Source: an uncultured Lachnospiraceae bacterium (lineage in GTDB: Bacteria; Bacillota; Clostridia; Lachnospirales; Lachnospiraceae). From it: DNA of 32,988 bases. Shown one piece after another: positions 9,019 through 16,684 of this stretch (its first letter is position 1; every line of letters begins with the position of its first letter). The notes beneath the pieces were generated by a model. That model was not told where the DNA came from and searched no databases. It saw only the letters and a program-made list of their open reading frames with translations. The translations under genes and the position numbers were made by a program. Location: the NCBI GenBank assembly GCA_902797025.1, contig CADBRN010000032.1:1-32988 (forward strand). The letters run 5' to 3'.

Positions 9019-10081
9019 CGCTTACCGCCTCCTCGTCCTCGGATTCCGGTTTGTTCATGATCTGGATGTTGAACGGATCCACAAAGATACCGACCTCATC
9101 ACCCACTGCCGCCATCCTCGTGCCGTGGACGATCAGCGCCGTGCCGTTCACCATCACTTCCATCTCATAATGGACGCCTTTGAAGATCAGATTTGTCACG
9201 CGTCCCTTCACGATTCCCTTTTCCGGCGGAACCAGTTCCAGATCCTCCGGGCGCAGCACGACGTCCACCGGACGCATTTTCCCAAATCCGGTGTCGACGC
9301 AGGCAAACTTCGTCCCGAGGATTTCCACGAGACGGTCTTCGATCATGATCCCGTCAAGGATGTTCGAATCTCCGATAAAGTCCGCCACAAAGGCATTTTG
9401 CGGCTCATTGTAGATATCCTCCGGCGTGCCGATCTGCTGAATGTAGCCCTGATTCATCACGACGATCGTGTCGGACATCGTCAGCGCCTCCTCCTGATCG
9501 TGCGTCACGTAGACGAACGTGATCCCGAGCTCATTTTTCAGCCGCATCAGTTCGTACTGCATATCCTGCCTGAGTTTAAGATCGAGTGCGCCGAGCGGCT
9601 CGTCCAGCAGCAGAACCTTCGGCTCATTGACGATCGCCCGCGCGATAGCCACCCGCTGCTGCTGGCCGCCGGAAAGCGCCGACGGGAGCCGCGTCTCATA
9701 TCCTTCCAGATTCACAAGCTTCAGCGCGTAGCGGATCTTGTCGCGGATATAGGTCTGTGATTTCTTCCGGATCTTCAGACCGAAGGCGATGTTCTCCTCA
9801 ATCGTCATATGCGGAAACAGCGCGTACCGCTGGAATACCGTATTCAGCTGACGACGGTTTGGCGGAAGCGCGGTGATATCCGCTCCGCCGAACAGTACCT
9901 TTCCACTGTCCGGCTGTTCAAAACCGCCTATGATGCGCAGCGTCGTCGTCTTTCCACAGCCGGAAGGTCCCAGCAGCGTCAGAAATTCATTCTCGCGGAT
10001 GTAAAGGTTCAGATCATCCAGAACCGTCACATCGTCAAAACTCTTTGTGATACCGACAAGATCAATCAGCTTGTTTTTCAT
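9008..10081 (-). CDS. potA: Spermidine/putrescine ABC transporter ATPase PotA
   Basis: 357 residues, typical of PotA. The nucleotide-binding domain has Walker [10 protein letters not shown] (residues 38-46), the Q-loop, signature LSGGQQQR, Walker [12 protein letters not shown], and switch His in [13 protein letters not shown]. The final ~110 residues form the regulatory TOBE domain ([13 protein letters not shown] onwards). It hydrolyses ATP on the cytoplasmic side to drive uptake through PotB/PotCD. An SD (GGAGG) lies 7 nt before ATG 10081. It is first in the operon, behind the promoter at 10127-10155. No linked regulator gene is present. Confidence 0.95.
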   Translation of the reverse strand: MKNKLIDLVGITKSFDDVTVLDDLNLYIRENEFLTLLGPSGCGKTTTLRIIGGFEQPDSGKVLFGGADITALPPNRRQLNTVFQRYALFPHMTIEENIAFGLKIRKKSQTYIRDKIRYALKLVNLEGYETRLPSALSGGQQQRVAIARAIVNEPKVLLLDEPLGALDLKLRQDMQYELMRLKNELGITFVYVTHDQEEALTMSDTIVVMNQGYIQQIGTPEDIYNEPQNAFVADFIGDSNILDGIMIEDRLVEILGTKFACVDTGFGKMRPVDVVLRPEDLELVPPEKGIVKGRVTNLIFKGVHYEMEVMVNGTALIVHGTRMAAVGDEVGIFVDPFNIQIMNKPESEDEEAVSVEE

Positions 10082-10126
10082 CGCATTCCTCCGTTAAGAA
10101 CCGGTTTTCCGGACAATTGTACCATG

Positions 10127-10155
10127 ATTTTATCCGCTCGGATATACCCTGTACA
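10127..10155 (-). promoter_or_regulatory. Predicted pot operon promoter
   Basis: On the minus strand, TGTACA (10155-10150) and TAAAAT (10132-10127) are spaced by 17 bp. The start would be near 10119, giving a short leader before potA. The -10 matches 5 of 6 and the -35 4 of 6 consensus positions. Confidence 0.45.
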
Positions 10156-10207
10156 GCCACAGAACCGGCAAATCCGCGAAAATTTTCCGACCCCTTTGAA
10201 AACCGGT

Positions 10208-10235
10208 TTGCCAAACCGCCTGAATCGGCTATAAT
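10208..10235 (+). promoter_or_regulatory. Predicted promoter of the alanine/glycine symporter gene
   Basis: TTGCCA (10208-10213) and a perfect TATAAT (10230-10235) are separated by 16 bp, about 40 bp before the ATG at 10280. It diverges from the pot promoter across a short shared intergenic region. Confidence 0.6.
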
Positions 10236-10279
10236 AAAACTCTGTATGGTAAAATTTTTGCAAAATGAGGGTATAAATT

Positions 10280-11698
10280 ATGAAAGAACTGATGAGCCTG
10301 CTGACCGATTTTTCCGTGCGGCTCGATAAAGCTGTATGGGGAATCCCGATGCTGATCCTGCTCCTGGGAACCGGCATTTTCATGTCCTGGCGTCTCGGTT
10401 TTCTGCAGTTCCGCCGTTTCGGATCCATCATGCGGCACACGGTCGGCCGCCTGTTCTCAAAACATGAAGCAAAAGAAGGAACGCTCTCCCCGATTCAGGC
10501 GCTCACGACGGCGCTTGCGGGAACGGTCGGCACCGGCAATATCGCCGGCGTCGCGGGCGCGATCGCCATCGGAGGCCCCGGCGCGATTTTCTGGATGTGG
10601 ATCGCCGCGCTCTTCGGTATGTGCACAAAATATGCCGAGATCATCCTCGCCGTCCGCTACCGCAAGCAGAACGTAAAGGGAGATTTCGTCGGCGGACCGA
10701 TGTACTACATTAAAAACGGCCTTGGCCGGAAATGGCAGTGGCTCGCGGTAATCTTCTGCATCTTCGGTATGTGCGCCGCCATCGGAACCGGATGCCTGAC
10801 ACAGATCAACACCATCGCCACCTCGATCGGATCCGTCTTTTCGTCATTCAATCCGGCGATCGATCGGGAACTTCTGAATCTGATCTACGTGGTGATCGGG
10901 ATCATCGGAGCAATTCTCACGATCCTCGTCCTTTTCGGCGGACTTCAGCGGATCGGAAGCGTCACCGAGAAACTCGTTCCGGTCATGGCCATCGTCTACG
11001 TCGTGGCCGCGCTGGCTGTCGTCATCTCCCACGGAAACCGGGTCGGAACCGTCTTCGGACAGATCTTCCGAGGAGCCTTCGAACCGTCCGCTCTCGGCGG
11101 CGGTCTCGCCGGCGCGGCGATCCAGCAGGCGATGCGCGCCGGGTTCGGCCGCGGAATCTTTTCAAACGAGGCCGGCCTCGGAACCGCGCCGATCGCCCAT
11201 GCGGCGGCCGACGTCGATCACCCGGTCCAGCAGGGAATGTACGGTGTCTTCGAGGTCTTTGCCGACACGATCATCATCTGCACACTGACCGCACTCGCGA
11301 TCCTCTGTTCCGGCTGCGCACCGCAGTTTTACGGTTCGACCGCCGGCACCGATCTGACGATTCTGGCATTTTCCACGACATTCGGCAGCCGGGCCGCGTC
11401 CATCATCATCGCAGTCTGCATCACGATGTTCGCCTTCTCGACGCTGCTCTCCTGGAGTCTCTACGGCGGCCGCTGCATGGAATATCTGTTCGGCAGCCGC
11501 GGAATGCTCGTATATCAGGCGATCTACATCGTTTCCGTCGTAATCGGCGCCCGGACGAAACTCGATATTGTCTGGAACCTCGCTGACAGTATGAACGCAC
11601 TCATGGCGATCCCGAACCTGATCGCGCTCCTTGCGCTCTCCCCTGTCGTCGTGCAGCTGACACGGGAATACTTTTCCAGAAAATCCCGGGAAATTTAA
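10280..11698 (+). CDS. Alanine/glycine:cation symporter (AGCS family)
   Basis: 472 residues with about 11 hydrophobic segments, the usual AGCS length. The family signature SPIQALTTALAGTVGTGNIAGVAGAI lies at about residues 70-96. Other conserved stretches include GGPGAIFWMW, FVGGPMYYIKNGLG and the internal RAGFGRGIFSNEAGLGTAPIAHAAA. The family carries alanine or glycine into the cell with Na+ (or H+). The sequence does not reveal which cation or amino acid is preferred. The start at 10280 is supported by GAGGG 8 nt upstream and by a promoter with TATAAT. No terminator separates it from the next gene, which has its own promoter overlapping this stop codon. Confidence 0.93.
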   Translation: MKELMSLLTDFSVRLDKAVWGIPMLILLLGTGIFMSWRLGFLQFRRFGSIMRHTVGRLFSKHEAKEGTLSPIQALTTALAGTVGTGNIAGVAGAIAIGGPGAIFWMWIAALFGMCTKYAEIILAVRYRKQNVKGDFVGGPMYYIKNGLGRKWQWLAVIFCIFGMCAAIGTGCLTQINTIATSIGSVFSSFNPAIDRELLNLIYVVIGIIGAILTILVLFGGLQRIGSVTEKLVPVMAIVYVVAALAVVISHGNRVGTVFGQIFRGAFEPSALGGGLAGAAIQQAMRAGFGRGIFSNEAGLGTAPIAHAAADVDHPVQQGMYGVFEVFADTIIICTLTALAILCSGCAPQFYGSTAGTDLTILAFSTTFGSRAASIIIAVCITMFAFSTLLSWSLYGGRCMEYLFGSRGMLVYQAIYIVSVVIGARTKLDIVWNLADSMNALMAIPNLIALLALSPVVVQLTREYFSRKSREI

Positions 11699-11723
11699 CG
11701 AATTCTCCGGAACGTGCTACAAT
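11695..11723 (+). promoter_or_regulatory. Predicted promoter of the yqeY-like gene
   Basis: TTAACG (11695-11700, including the symporter stop codon) and TACAAT (11718-11723) are spaced by 17 bp, about 60 bp before ATG 11781. A small AATCAT-TTTT-ATGATT hairpin lies between it and the SD. Confidence 0.4.
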
Positions 11724-11780
11724 CCTGAGTGACGAACACGGAATCATTTTTATGATTGAATCAACGAAGGAGGAATACAC

Positions 11781-12218
11781 ATGACGATCGAACAGCTTCG
11801 AAAAGATATGATCGCTGCGGCAAAGGCGAAGGACAAACCCAGAAAAGACGCGATTTCTGCGATGATCGGAACGGTCAAGAAGATCGCAATCGATGAGGGG
11901 AAACGTGATGAAATCCCGGAGGAGCTGGTCGACCGGGGAATTCTCAAGGAGCAACGCGCCGCAAAGGAATCACTTGACACCTGCCCGAAGGAACGCACCG
12001 ATCTGATCGGGCAGTACACGATCCGCTACAATATTATCTCGGAGTACGCGCCAAAGATGATGTCCGCGGAAGAAATCCGGACCTATCTCGAAGAACATGC
12101 GAAAGAAGTACTCGCCACAAAGAACAAGGGACAGATCATGAAGACGGTGATGCCGATGCTCAAGGGCAAGGCGGACGGAAAGACAATCAGCAGCGTGGTT
12201 GCCTCTCTGATTTCTTAA
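11781..12218 (+). CDS. yqeY: GatB/YqeY domain-containing protein
   Basis: 145 residues, a normal length for the stand-alone YqeY family. The N-terminal half is helical and charged (MTIEQLRKDMIAAAKAKDKPRKDAISAMIGTVKKIAIDEGKRD). The C-terminus has the typical MKTVMPMLKGKADGKTISSVVASLI ending. It resembles the tail domain of GatB, the tRNA-dependent amidotransferase subunit, and is thought to contact tRNA; its cellular role is not established. ATG 11781 is preceded by AGGAGG. The gene ends directly before a strong bidirectional terminator, so it forms a single-gene unit or the tail of the symporter transcript. Confidence 0.9.
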   Translation: MTIEQLRKDMIAAAKAKDKPRKDAISAMIGTVKKIAIDEGKRDEIPEELVDRGILKEQRAAKESLDTCPKERTDLIGQYTIRYNIISEYAPKMMSAEEIRTYLEEHAKEVLATKNKGQIMKTVMPMLKGKADGKTISSVVASLIS

Positions 12219-12221
12219 ACG

Positions 12222-12280
12222 CGATACAAAAGCGGCGCAGATCATTTCCTCTTATCTGCGTCGCTTTTGTATGTATCGCA
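12222..12280. terminator. Bidirectional intrinsic terminator
   Basis: A long hairpin between convergent genes: arms 12222-12243 and 12255-12280, pairing GCGATAC, AAAAGCG and GCGCAGAT with their complements. A's on the 5' side and T's on the 3' side make it work for both the yqeY-like gene and ferritin. Confidence 0.85.
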
Positions 12281-12307
12281 GCCGGACGGGCCTTCACCCC
12301 CGCAGAA

Positions 12308-12820
12308 TCAAAGCACCAGCGACGGTGCGGCGTATACGCGTGCGAGAAGTTCCTGGTTGAGCGCATACAATCCCTTCGGATCGGAGCCGAACAGCTCGTA
12401 CTTGCGGATCAGATCCTCCGCGTTTTTCTCCTCTTCACCCTGCTCCTTGACGAACCAGTCGAGGAACTGCATCGTGCGGAAATCATTCACATCGTTTGCG
12501 GCCTTGTAAATACCGTTAATCAGCGAGGTGACGTACTGCTCATGATTCAGCGCGGCCTTCAGGGGATCCATCGGATTTTCCATCCGGATGTCCGGCCGGT
12601 CGATCGCGTCAAAGGTCACCTTTTCCCCGTTGTTGTGCAGATACGTGCGCATCAGCATCGCATGATCTCTCTCCTCCTGCGCCTGCACATCATACCAGTT
12701 CGCGAAACCATCCAGACCGAGCTCATGGAAATAGTTCGCGAAATCCAGATAAAGATACGCGGAATAAAACTCTTTATTTACCTGAACATTCAGTAACTCT
12801 GCGACTTTCTTATCTAACAT
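12308..12820 (-). CDS. ftnA: Ferritin, non-heme (FtnA-type)
   Basis: 170 residues from ATG 12820 (MLDKKVAELL). This start is chosen because GGGAGG lies just upstream; an upstream in-frame ATG at 12856 lacks an SD and would add 12 atypical residues. Every ferroxidase-centre position of the E. coli FtnA scheme is present at the same numbering: E17, E50, H53, E94, Q127 and E130. The protein self-assembles into a 24-subunit cage that oxidises Fe(II) and stores it as mineral, limiting Fenton chemistry. It diverges from an operon encoding a rubredoxin-fused MBL protein, with a candidate operator in between, consistent with an iron/redox theme. Confidence 0.95.
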   Translation of the reverse strand: MLDKKVAELLNVQVNKEFYSAYLYLDFANYFHELGLDGFANWYDVQAQEERDHAMLMRTYLHNNGEKVTFDAIDRPDIRMENPMDPLKAALNHEQYVTSLINGIYKAANDVNDFRTMQFLDWFVKEQGEEEKNAEDLIRKYELFGSDPKGLYALNQELLARVYAAPSLVL

Positions 12821-12938
12821 AGGATCCTCCCGATTTGAATTTTTAAATGGAAACATCTGTTATTTTCATTGTATCGCATCCGCGATCTGACGGCATGAAA
12901 ATTTCAAAAAAAGCTGGAAATTTTTATGCTCTGGTGAT

Positions 12939-12961
12939 AATATAAATTTAGCATTTATATT
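12939..12961. promoter_or_regulatory. Candidate operator: 9-5-9 inverted repeat
   Basis: Perfect arms AATATAAAT and ATTTATATT are separated by TTAGC. The repeat lies between ferritin and the DUF1304/MBL-rubredoxin genes, where a promoter for the latter should be. Its A/T-rich symmetry is reminiscent of PerR- or Fur-type boxes but does not match either consensus. The binding protein is unknown. Confidence 0.45.
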
Positions 12962-12984
12962 TTGCACAATCTTTTTCCGTGCAA
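12962..12984 (+). other. Inverted repeat in the leader of the DUF1304 operon
   Basis: TTGCAC/GTGCAA arms with an 11-nt loop are followed by CC and a run of six T's directly before the SD of the DUF1304 gene. It may be a small attenuator hairpin or a protein site. The stem is only 6 bp, so the effect is uncertain. Confidence 0.3.
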
Positions 12985-13007
12985 CCTTTTTTGAGGGAGG
13001 AACTCCT

Positions 13008-13364
13008 GTGACACTCATCACCAGAATTTTTGCGGCACTCACCGCAGCCGAATTTTTCTACATTTTCTTTCTTGAAACCATTGCGACCACATCCGAAAAA
13101 ACCGCAAAGGTATTCGGCATGGACGTCTCCGAGCTAAAACGCCCCTCCGTAACTGTGCTGTTCAAAAATCAGGGCGTCTACAACGCGCTGATCGGGGTGC
13201 TGATCCTCGTCGCAGTGTTTGCATTTTCATCGGTCACCGCACTCATCTTCCTGCTGCTCACCATCGTCGCCGTCGCACTCTACGGCAGCGTCACGAGCAA
13301 TCCGAAGATCCTGCTTATGCAGGGCGGAATCGCTATGATCACACTGATTACCTGCCTGTTTTAG
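13008..13364 (+). CDS. DUF1304 family membrane protein
   Basis: 118 residues starting at GTG 13008, with GGGAGGAA upstream. It has four likely membrane helices: residues ~4-24, a second about 58-75 after the conserved FKNQGVYNALIG motif, then ~77-94 and ~103-118. The K-NQG-YN motif and length match DUF1304. The biochemical role of the family is unknown. It lies 33 bp before the MBL-rubredoxin fusion, with its own SD but no terminator between, so the two are probably cotranscribed. Its stop codon is TAG, which shows that UAG acts as a stop in this genome. Confidence 0.82.
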   Translation: MTLITRIFAALTAAEFFYIFFLETIATTSEKTAKVFGMDVSELKRPSVTVLFKNQGVYNALIGVLILVAVFAFSSVTALIFLLLTIVAVALYGSVTSNPKILLMQGGIAMITLITCLF

Positions 13365-13397
13365 TCTGTTTTGTATTTCATTGAGGAGGAAAACATC

Positions 13398-14357
13398 ATG
13401 AAAATTGTACCGGTAAAACTGTTTGGCGACGGATACATGACACAGCCGTTTGCATTCGGCGGAGAGGACGGCCCCGCAGCCTTCGACCCCACAGTCCGCT
13501 ATCGCTCCAGTCTCACCAATTATGTAATTGACACCGGTGATGAGGTGATCCTTGTGGACACCGGCATGCCGGACGCTTTTCCGGAGCAGGTTCCCGACGA
13601 GAAGACACCGATTTATATGGGACACAAGATCGCCGTTTACACGGACGCTCTGAAAACCGCCGGCTACAATCAGGAGGATGTCTCAAAAATCCTCCTGACA
13701 CACAAGCACGCAGATCATACCGGTGCGCTCGGAAGCTTTCCGAATGCAGAGATTCTCTGTTCCGAAACCGAAGCTCAGGCAGACGAACTGAAGAATCTTC
13801 CGAACGTTCATCCGGTCGCGTTCACCGACGGTTCCTACGAAGGATTTAAAAAATCCCAGACGATCGGAGAAGGCATTCATTATATCTTTGCTCCGGGACA
13901 CACGGCCGGAAACTCTATCGTCATCGTAGAAGACGACGGCCTTTACTACATGATCCACGGCGATGTGACATACACCGACGAAGCGCTGTACCAGAACAAG
14001 CTGTCGATGGTGTTTGAAGACAGGGATGCTGCCCGCCGCACGCTTGATCTCGTCCGCGATTTCATACGGAATCATCCGACCATCTACGTCTCCACCCACA
14101 CGCCGTTGGGATATGAAAATCTCGAGGCAAAGCGTGTCACAGACCTCGACCATCAGCCGGAAAGCATCCCGCCAAAAGCCGTAGAAGCGAAAGCAGCGAC
14201 CGGTAAATTTGTATGCTCCGTCTGCGGCTATGTCTACGATCCGGAAAAGGGAGACCCGGAGCATGGCATTCCGGCAGGCACTCCCTTTGAGAAGCTCCCG
14301 GAAGACTGGCACTGCCCGCGCTGCGGCAGAGAGAAAAGTGCATTCGGCCGCGCCTGA
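13398..14357 (+). CDS. Metallo-beta-lactamase-fold hydrolase fused to a C-terminal rubredoxin domain
   Basis: 319 residues from ATG 13398 (GAGGAGG upstream; an upstream in-frame start at 13371 lacks an SD). Residues 1-240 are an MBL fold with the H-x-H-x-D-H motif ([10 protein letters not shown]102/H104/D106/H107), H168 (APGHTAG), D189 (HGDVT) and H234, similar to N-acyl-homoserine lactonase-like proteins. Residues ~270-315 are a complete rubredoxin: [10 protein letters not shown] (C273, C276) and CPRCG (C306, C309), with the [16 protein letters not shown] core. Flavodiiron proteins pair an MBL-like diiron domain with flavodoxin and sometimes rubredoxin; this one lacks flavodoxin and has the hydrolase-type metal motif. 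A redox-linked or oxygen/peroxide-related role is inferred from the rubredoxin and the ferritin neighbour. The substrate is unknown. Confidence 0.88.
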   Translation: MKIVPVKLFGDGYMTQPFAFGGEDGPAAFDPTVRYRSSLTNYVIDTGDEVILVDTGMPDAFPEQVPDEKTPIYMGHKIAVYTDALKTAGYNQEDVSKILLTHKHADHTGALGSFPNAEILCSETEAQADELKNLPNVHPVAFTDGSYEGFKKSQTIGEGIHYIFAPGHTAGNSIVIVEDDGLYYMIHGDVTYTDEALYQNKLSMVFEDRDAARRTLDLVRDFIRNHPTIYVSTHTPLGYENLEAKRVTDLDHQPESIPPKAVEAKAATGKFVCSVCGYVYDPEKGDPEHGIPAGTPFEKLPEDWHCPRCGREKSAFGRA

Positions 14358-14375
14358 TTTTAATAAACCATCTCC

Positions 14376-14407
14376 ATCCGCCGTTCTGCTGATACAGACC
14401 GGCGGAT
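14376..14407. terminator. Intrinsic terminator between convergent genes
   Basis: ATCCGCCG/CGGCGGAT arms with a 16-nt loop end directly at the stop of the glycosylase gene. The plus strand continues with TTCATTTTC. The hairpin probably serves the MBL-rubredoxin transcript and, weakly, the opposing gene. Confidence 0.6.
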
Positions 14408-15262
14408 TCATTTTCGGAGGCCGCCCTCATGCTGTGCGTAGTAAAACGCGTACTGCTGAAAAATTCCCGCGTTTTCCCGAAAACGCGCGAAGGGATCACG
14501 GCCTCCGTACTCTTCTTCCACCACACGGCTGATCCAGGTGTCAACCGGGACGACCGCCGTCCGTCCATACGCAAACAGCGCGATGCAGCGGGCCACCTTT
14601 ATGCCGACCCCTTTTATCCTCTGAAAATAATCGATCAAATCCCCGTCCGTCAAACCGGCTGCAGCGGTGAGGTCAATCTTTCCTTCCGAAACCATGCATG
14701 CCGCATCATGCACATACGGTGCTCTGTAGCCCAGACCGCACGCACTGCGGAGCTCCTCCTCCGATATGCACGCGAGCGCCTGCGGCTTTGGAAAAAGAGA
14801 AATTTCTCCCGGTCCGGTCTGTTTTCGTTCTCCGTACCGGTTTGCAAGTAATTCGACCGCCTTTCTGATCGCGGGAATATTTTTTCTCTGGGAGATAATG
14901 AATGAGATCGTCGTTTCAAAAGGATCCTGACGCAGGATCCGGATCCCTTTTCCGCATTCCGCCGCGCGCCGCATAAAAGAATCCTCCGGCGGTACCGCCC
15001 GGCGGATCCCGCGGTAATTCCGCCCCAGATCAAAATACGGAGCCCAGATATTATCCCACTCGTACCTGCTGCAATTTACCTCATAGCTCCCCCTGCCATC
15101 CGACGCATGATCTCCGACGGAACGGATCAGAAGAACACGGTCCTTCGTGATAAAGCGGAAACAGCCATTCTCAGCCGCCGCCCGGAAACACTGCCCGCTT
15201 GAACAGATCTTTCCGGGATCGAAATCATCCTCCACCCATACTGCTATTTGACGATTGTACAT
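14408..15262 (-). CDS. ogg: 8-oxoguanine DNA glycosylase (OGG1-type)
   Basis: 284 residues from ATG 15262 (MYNRQIAVW), chosen because AAGGTGA precedes it; the in-frame ATG at 15280 has no SD. An OGG N-terminal domain (SSGQCFRA near residue 21, then YFDL) is followed by a HhH-GPD domain. Its hairpin is KGVGIKVARC, with catalytic Lys222 and Asp241 in VPVDTW, matching human OGG1 K249 and D268. FIISQRKNI matches the Asn-containing lesion-strand loop. The enzyme excises 8-oxoguanine from DNA and nicks the strand by beta-elimination. It lies beside ferritin and rubredoxin genes but on the opposite strand and with its own start region. OGG1-type enzymes are scattered in bacteria but common in Clostridia. 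Confidence 0.92.
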   Translation of the reverse strand: MYNRQIAVWVEDDFDPGKICSSGQCFRAAAENGCFRFITKDRVLLIRSVGDHASDGRGSYEVNCSRYEWDNIWAPYFDLGRNYRGIRRAVPPEDSFMRRAAECGKGIRILRQDPFETTISFIISQRKNIPAIRKAVELLANRYGERKQTGPGEISLFPKPQALACISEEELRSACGLGYRAPYVHDAACMVSEGKIDLTAAAGLTDGDLIDYFQRIKGVGIKVARCIALFAYGRTAVVPVDTWISRVVEEEYGGRDPFARFRENAGIFQQYAFYYAQHEGGLRK

Positions 15263-15293
15263 AAAATAATCACCTTCCATGGTTCATGTCTTT

Positions 15294-15299
15294 ATTATA
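15294..15299 (-). promoter_or_regulatory. Possible -10 element for the ogg gene
   Basis: A perfect TATAAT on the minus strand, about 32 bp upstream of the chosen ATG. No good -35 hexamer lies at 16-18 bp, so it is only a partial promoter call. Confidence 0.3.
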
Positions 15300-15373
15300 T
15301 TAACAAAACTTTATCCACTTTTTCACCTGATTATGGTACAGTAAGAAATAATTACAGATATGGAGGATATGCC

Positions 15374-16480
15374 ATGATTACATGGACCCGATCGGAATTA
15401 AAGGAAGAAGCAAAATCCGGCCTGTACCGAAATTACTGGAAATCCGTACTGGCAGGTATTTTGCTGACCATCGCCCTCGGAACCGGCGGAATCGTCAGCT
15501 ACAGCATCAACCTTCCGCTCACACTGAAAAGACTGAGTGACTCCGGTTCCTTTTCGTATCAGATCGATTCCGAATGGCCGGACTCGGACAATTACTGGGA
15601 CGACGACTGGGATTTTGGCGGGAATCACCTCCCGTACGGTGAATACGGATCTTACAGCAGCGGGGAACACGGGATCCGCAGCGTCGGCGAACGCGGATCC
15701 CACAGCGGTGCAGCTTCCGGCGTACGGACTGATTACAGCCTGTCCGACATGTATTATTTCGGCTTCTTCGGCATGCTTCTCGGCATCATTACCTTTATCG
15801 CCGTCATTATCACAGCGATTGCAATTGCCTGCGACATTCTTCTGCTCAATCCGCTGGAGGCCGGTGTGAACCGCTTCATGCTGATCAACCTGCGCCGGAG
15901 TGCGGATATCAAAGAAGTCGGATACGCATTTGACCGCAATTACAAGAACACGATAAGCACCATGTTCTTCCGGGACCTGTATATCTTCCTGTGGAGTCTG
16001 CTCTTCGTGATCCCGGGCATCGTCAAGGCATACGAGTACCGGATGATTCCGTATCTGCTGACCGATCATCCGGGAATGTCCCGAACCGAAGCATTTGCGC
16101 GAAGCAAGGCGATGATGAACGGCCAGAAATGGAATACCTTCGTCCTCGACCTCTCTTTCATCGGATGGGATCTCCTCAGTGCTGTTACCTTCGGACTTGT
16201 CGGCCTGTTTTACGTCGTCCCGTATCAGGCGATGACAAACGCGGCGCTGTACGAAAGACTGCGCGGCGCCATCACGTATCAGCAGCAGAACGGATGGAAT
16301 CCCCAGAATCCGGGCGGATGGAACCCGACTATGCAGAACCGGACCACCCCGGCTCTTGGCAACGAACGTCCGGCCGATTCCGCACCGACGCCGTCCGACG
16401 GATCGGTTCCATTATCAACAGGCGAAAATCCGGCAATCAACTCAGAGAATGACAATACAACTACCACTGCCAATCCATAA
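15374..16480 (+). CDS. DUF975 family integral membrane protein
   Basis: 368 residues from ATG 15374 (TGGAGG upstream; an in-frame upstream start at 15248 has no SD). The opening MITWTRSELKEEAKSGLYRNYWKSVLAGILL is typical of DUF975. Three or four hydrophobic blocks follow (first helix ~27-47, others at ~130-160, ~200-225 and ~260-290). The conserved IFLWSLLFVIPGIVKAYEYRMIPYLLTDHPGMSRTEAFARSKAMMNGQKW stretch lies in the second half. Between the first two helices is an unusual Gly/Ser/Tyr-rich segment (~65-125). The C-terminal ~80 residues are Asn/Pro/Thr-rich and disordered. Function is unknown; it is probably a cytoplasmic-membrane protein. It is a single-gene unit ended by a strong terminator. 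Confidence 0.85.
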   Translation: MITWTRSELKEEAKSGLYRNYWKSVLAGILLTIALGTGGIVSYSINLPLTLKRLSDSGSFSYQIDSEWPDSDNYWDDDWDFGGNHLPYGEYGSYSSGEHGIRSVGERGSHSGAASGVRTDYSLSDMYYFGFFGMLLGIITFIAVIITAIAIACDILLLNPLEAGVNRFMLINLRRSADIKEVGYAFDRNYKNTISTMFFRDLYIFLWSLLFVIPGIVKAYEYRMIPYLLTDHPGMSRTEAFARSKAMMNGQKWNTFVLDLSFIGWDLLSAVTFGLVGLFYVVPYQAMTNAALYERLRGAITYQQQNGWNPQNPGGWNPTMQNRTTPALGNERPADSAPTPSDGSVPLSTGENPAINSENDNTTTTANP

Positions 16481-16497
16481 CTTTGACCGGATTACGC

Positions 16498-16533
16498 AGT
16501 CCCCGGAAAGAACATCCTTCCGGGGACTTTTTC
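16498..16533 (+). terminator. Strong intrinsic terminator
   Basis: An 11-bp perfect stem (AGTCCCCGGAA / TTCCGGGGACT) with a 9-nt loop is followed by TTTTTC, directly downstream of the DUF975 gene. Confidence 0.92.
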
Positions 16534-16568
16534 ATAAGCATTGCGAAGTTCCGCCTGTACCCGATTCC

Positions 16569-16584
16569 TGCCGCCGCGGCGGCA
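16569..16584. promoter_or_regulatory. 16-bp perfect GC palindrome upstream of the protease promoter
   Basis: TGCCGCCGCGGCGGCA is fully self-complementary and ends 14 bp before the -35 hexamer of the protease promoter. It could be an operator for an activator or repressor, but such GC palindromes also occur by chance. Confidence 0.25.
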
Positions 16585-16598
16585 CTGTCCGGGCACGG

Positions 16599-16627
16599 TT
16601 GGCGCACACCGGATTTTCATGTACAAT
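16599..16627 (+). promoter_or_regulatory. Predicted promoter of the C1-family protease gene
   Basis: TTGGCG (16599-16604) and TACAAT (16622-16627) are spaced by exactly 17 bp. The start near 16634 would give a ~50-nt leader to ATG 16685. Confidence 0.5.
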
Positions 16628-16684
16628 AACGAGCAGAACACACTTATAGGAAACGATTGATTGGCAAAATGGAGTCGGCACAGT

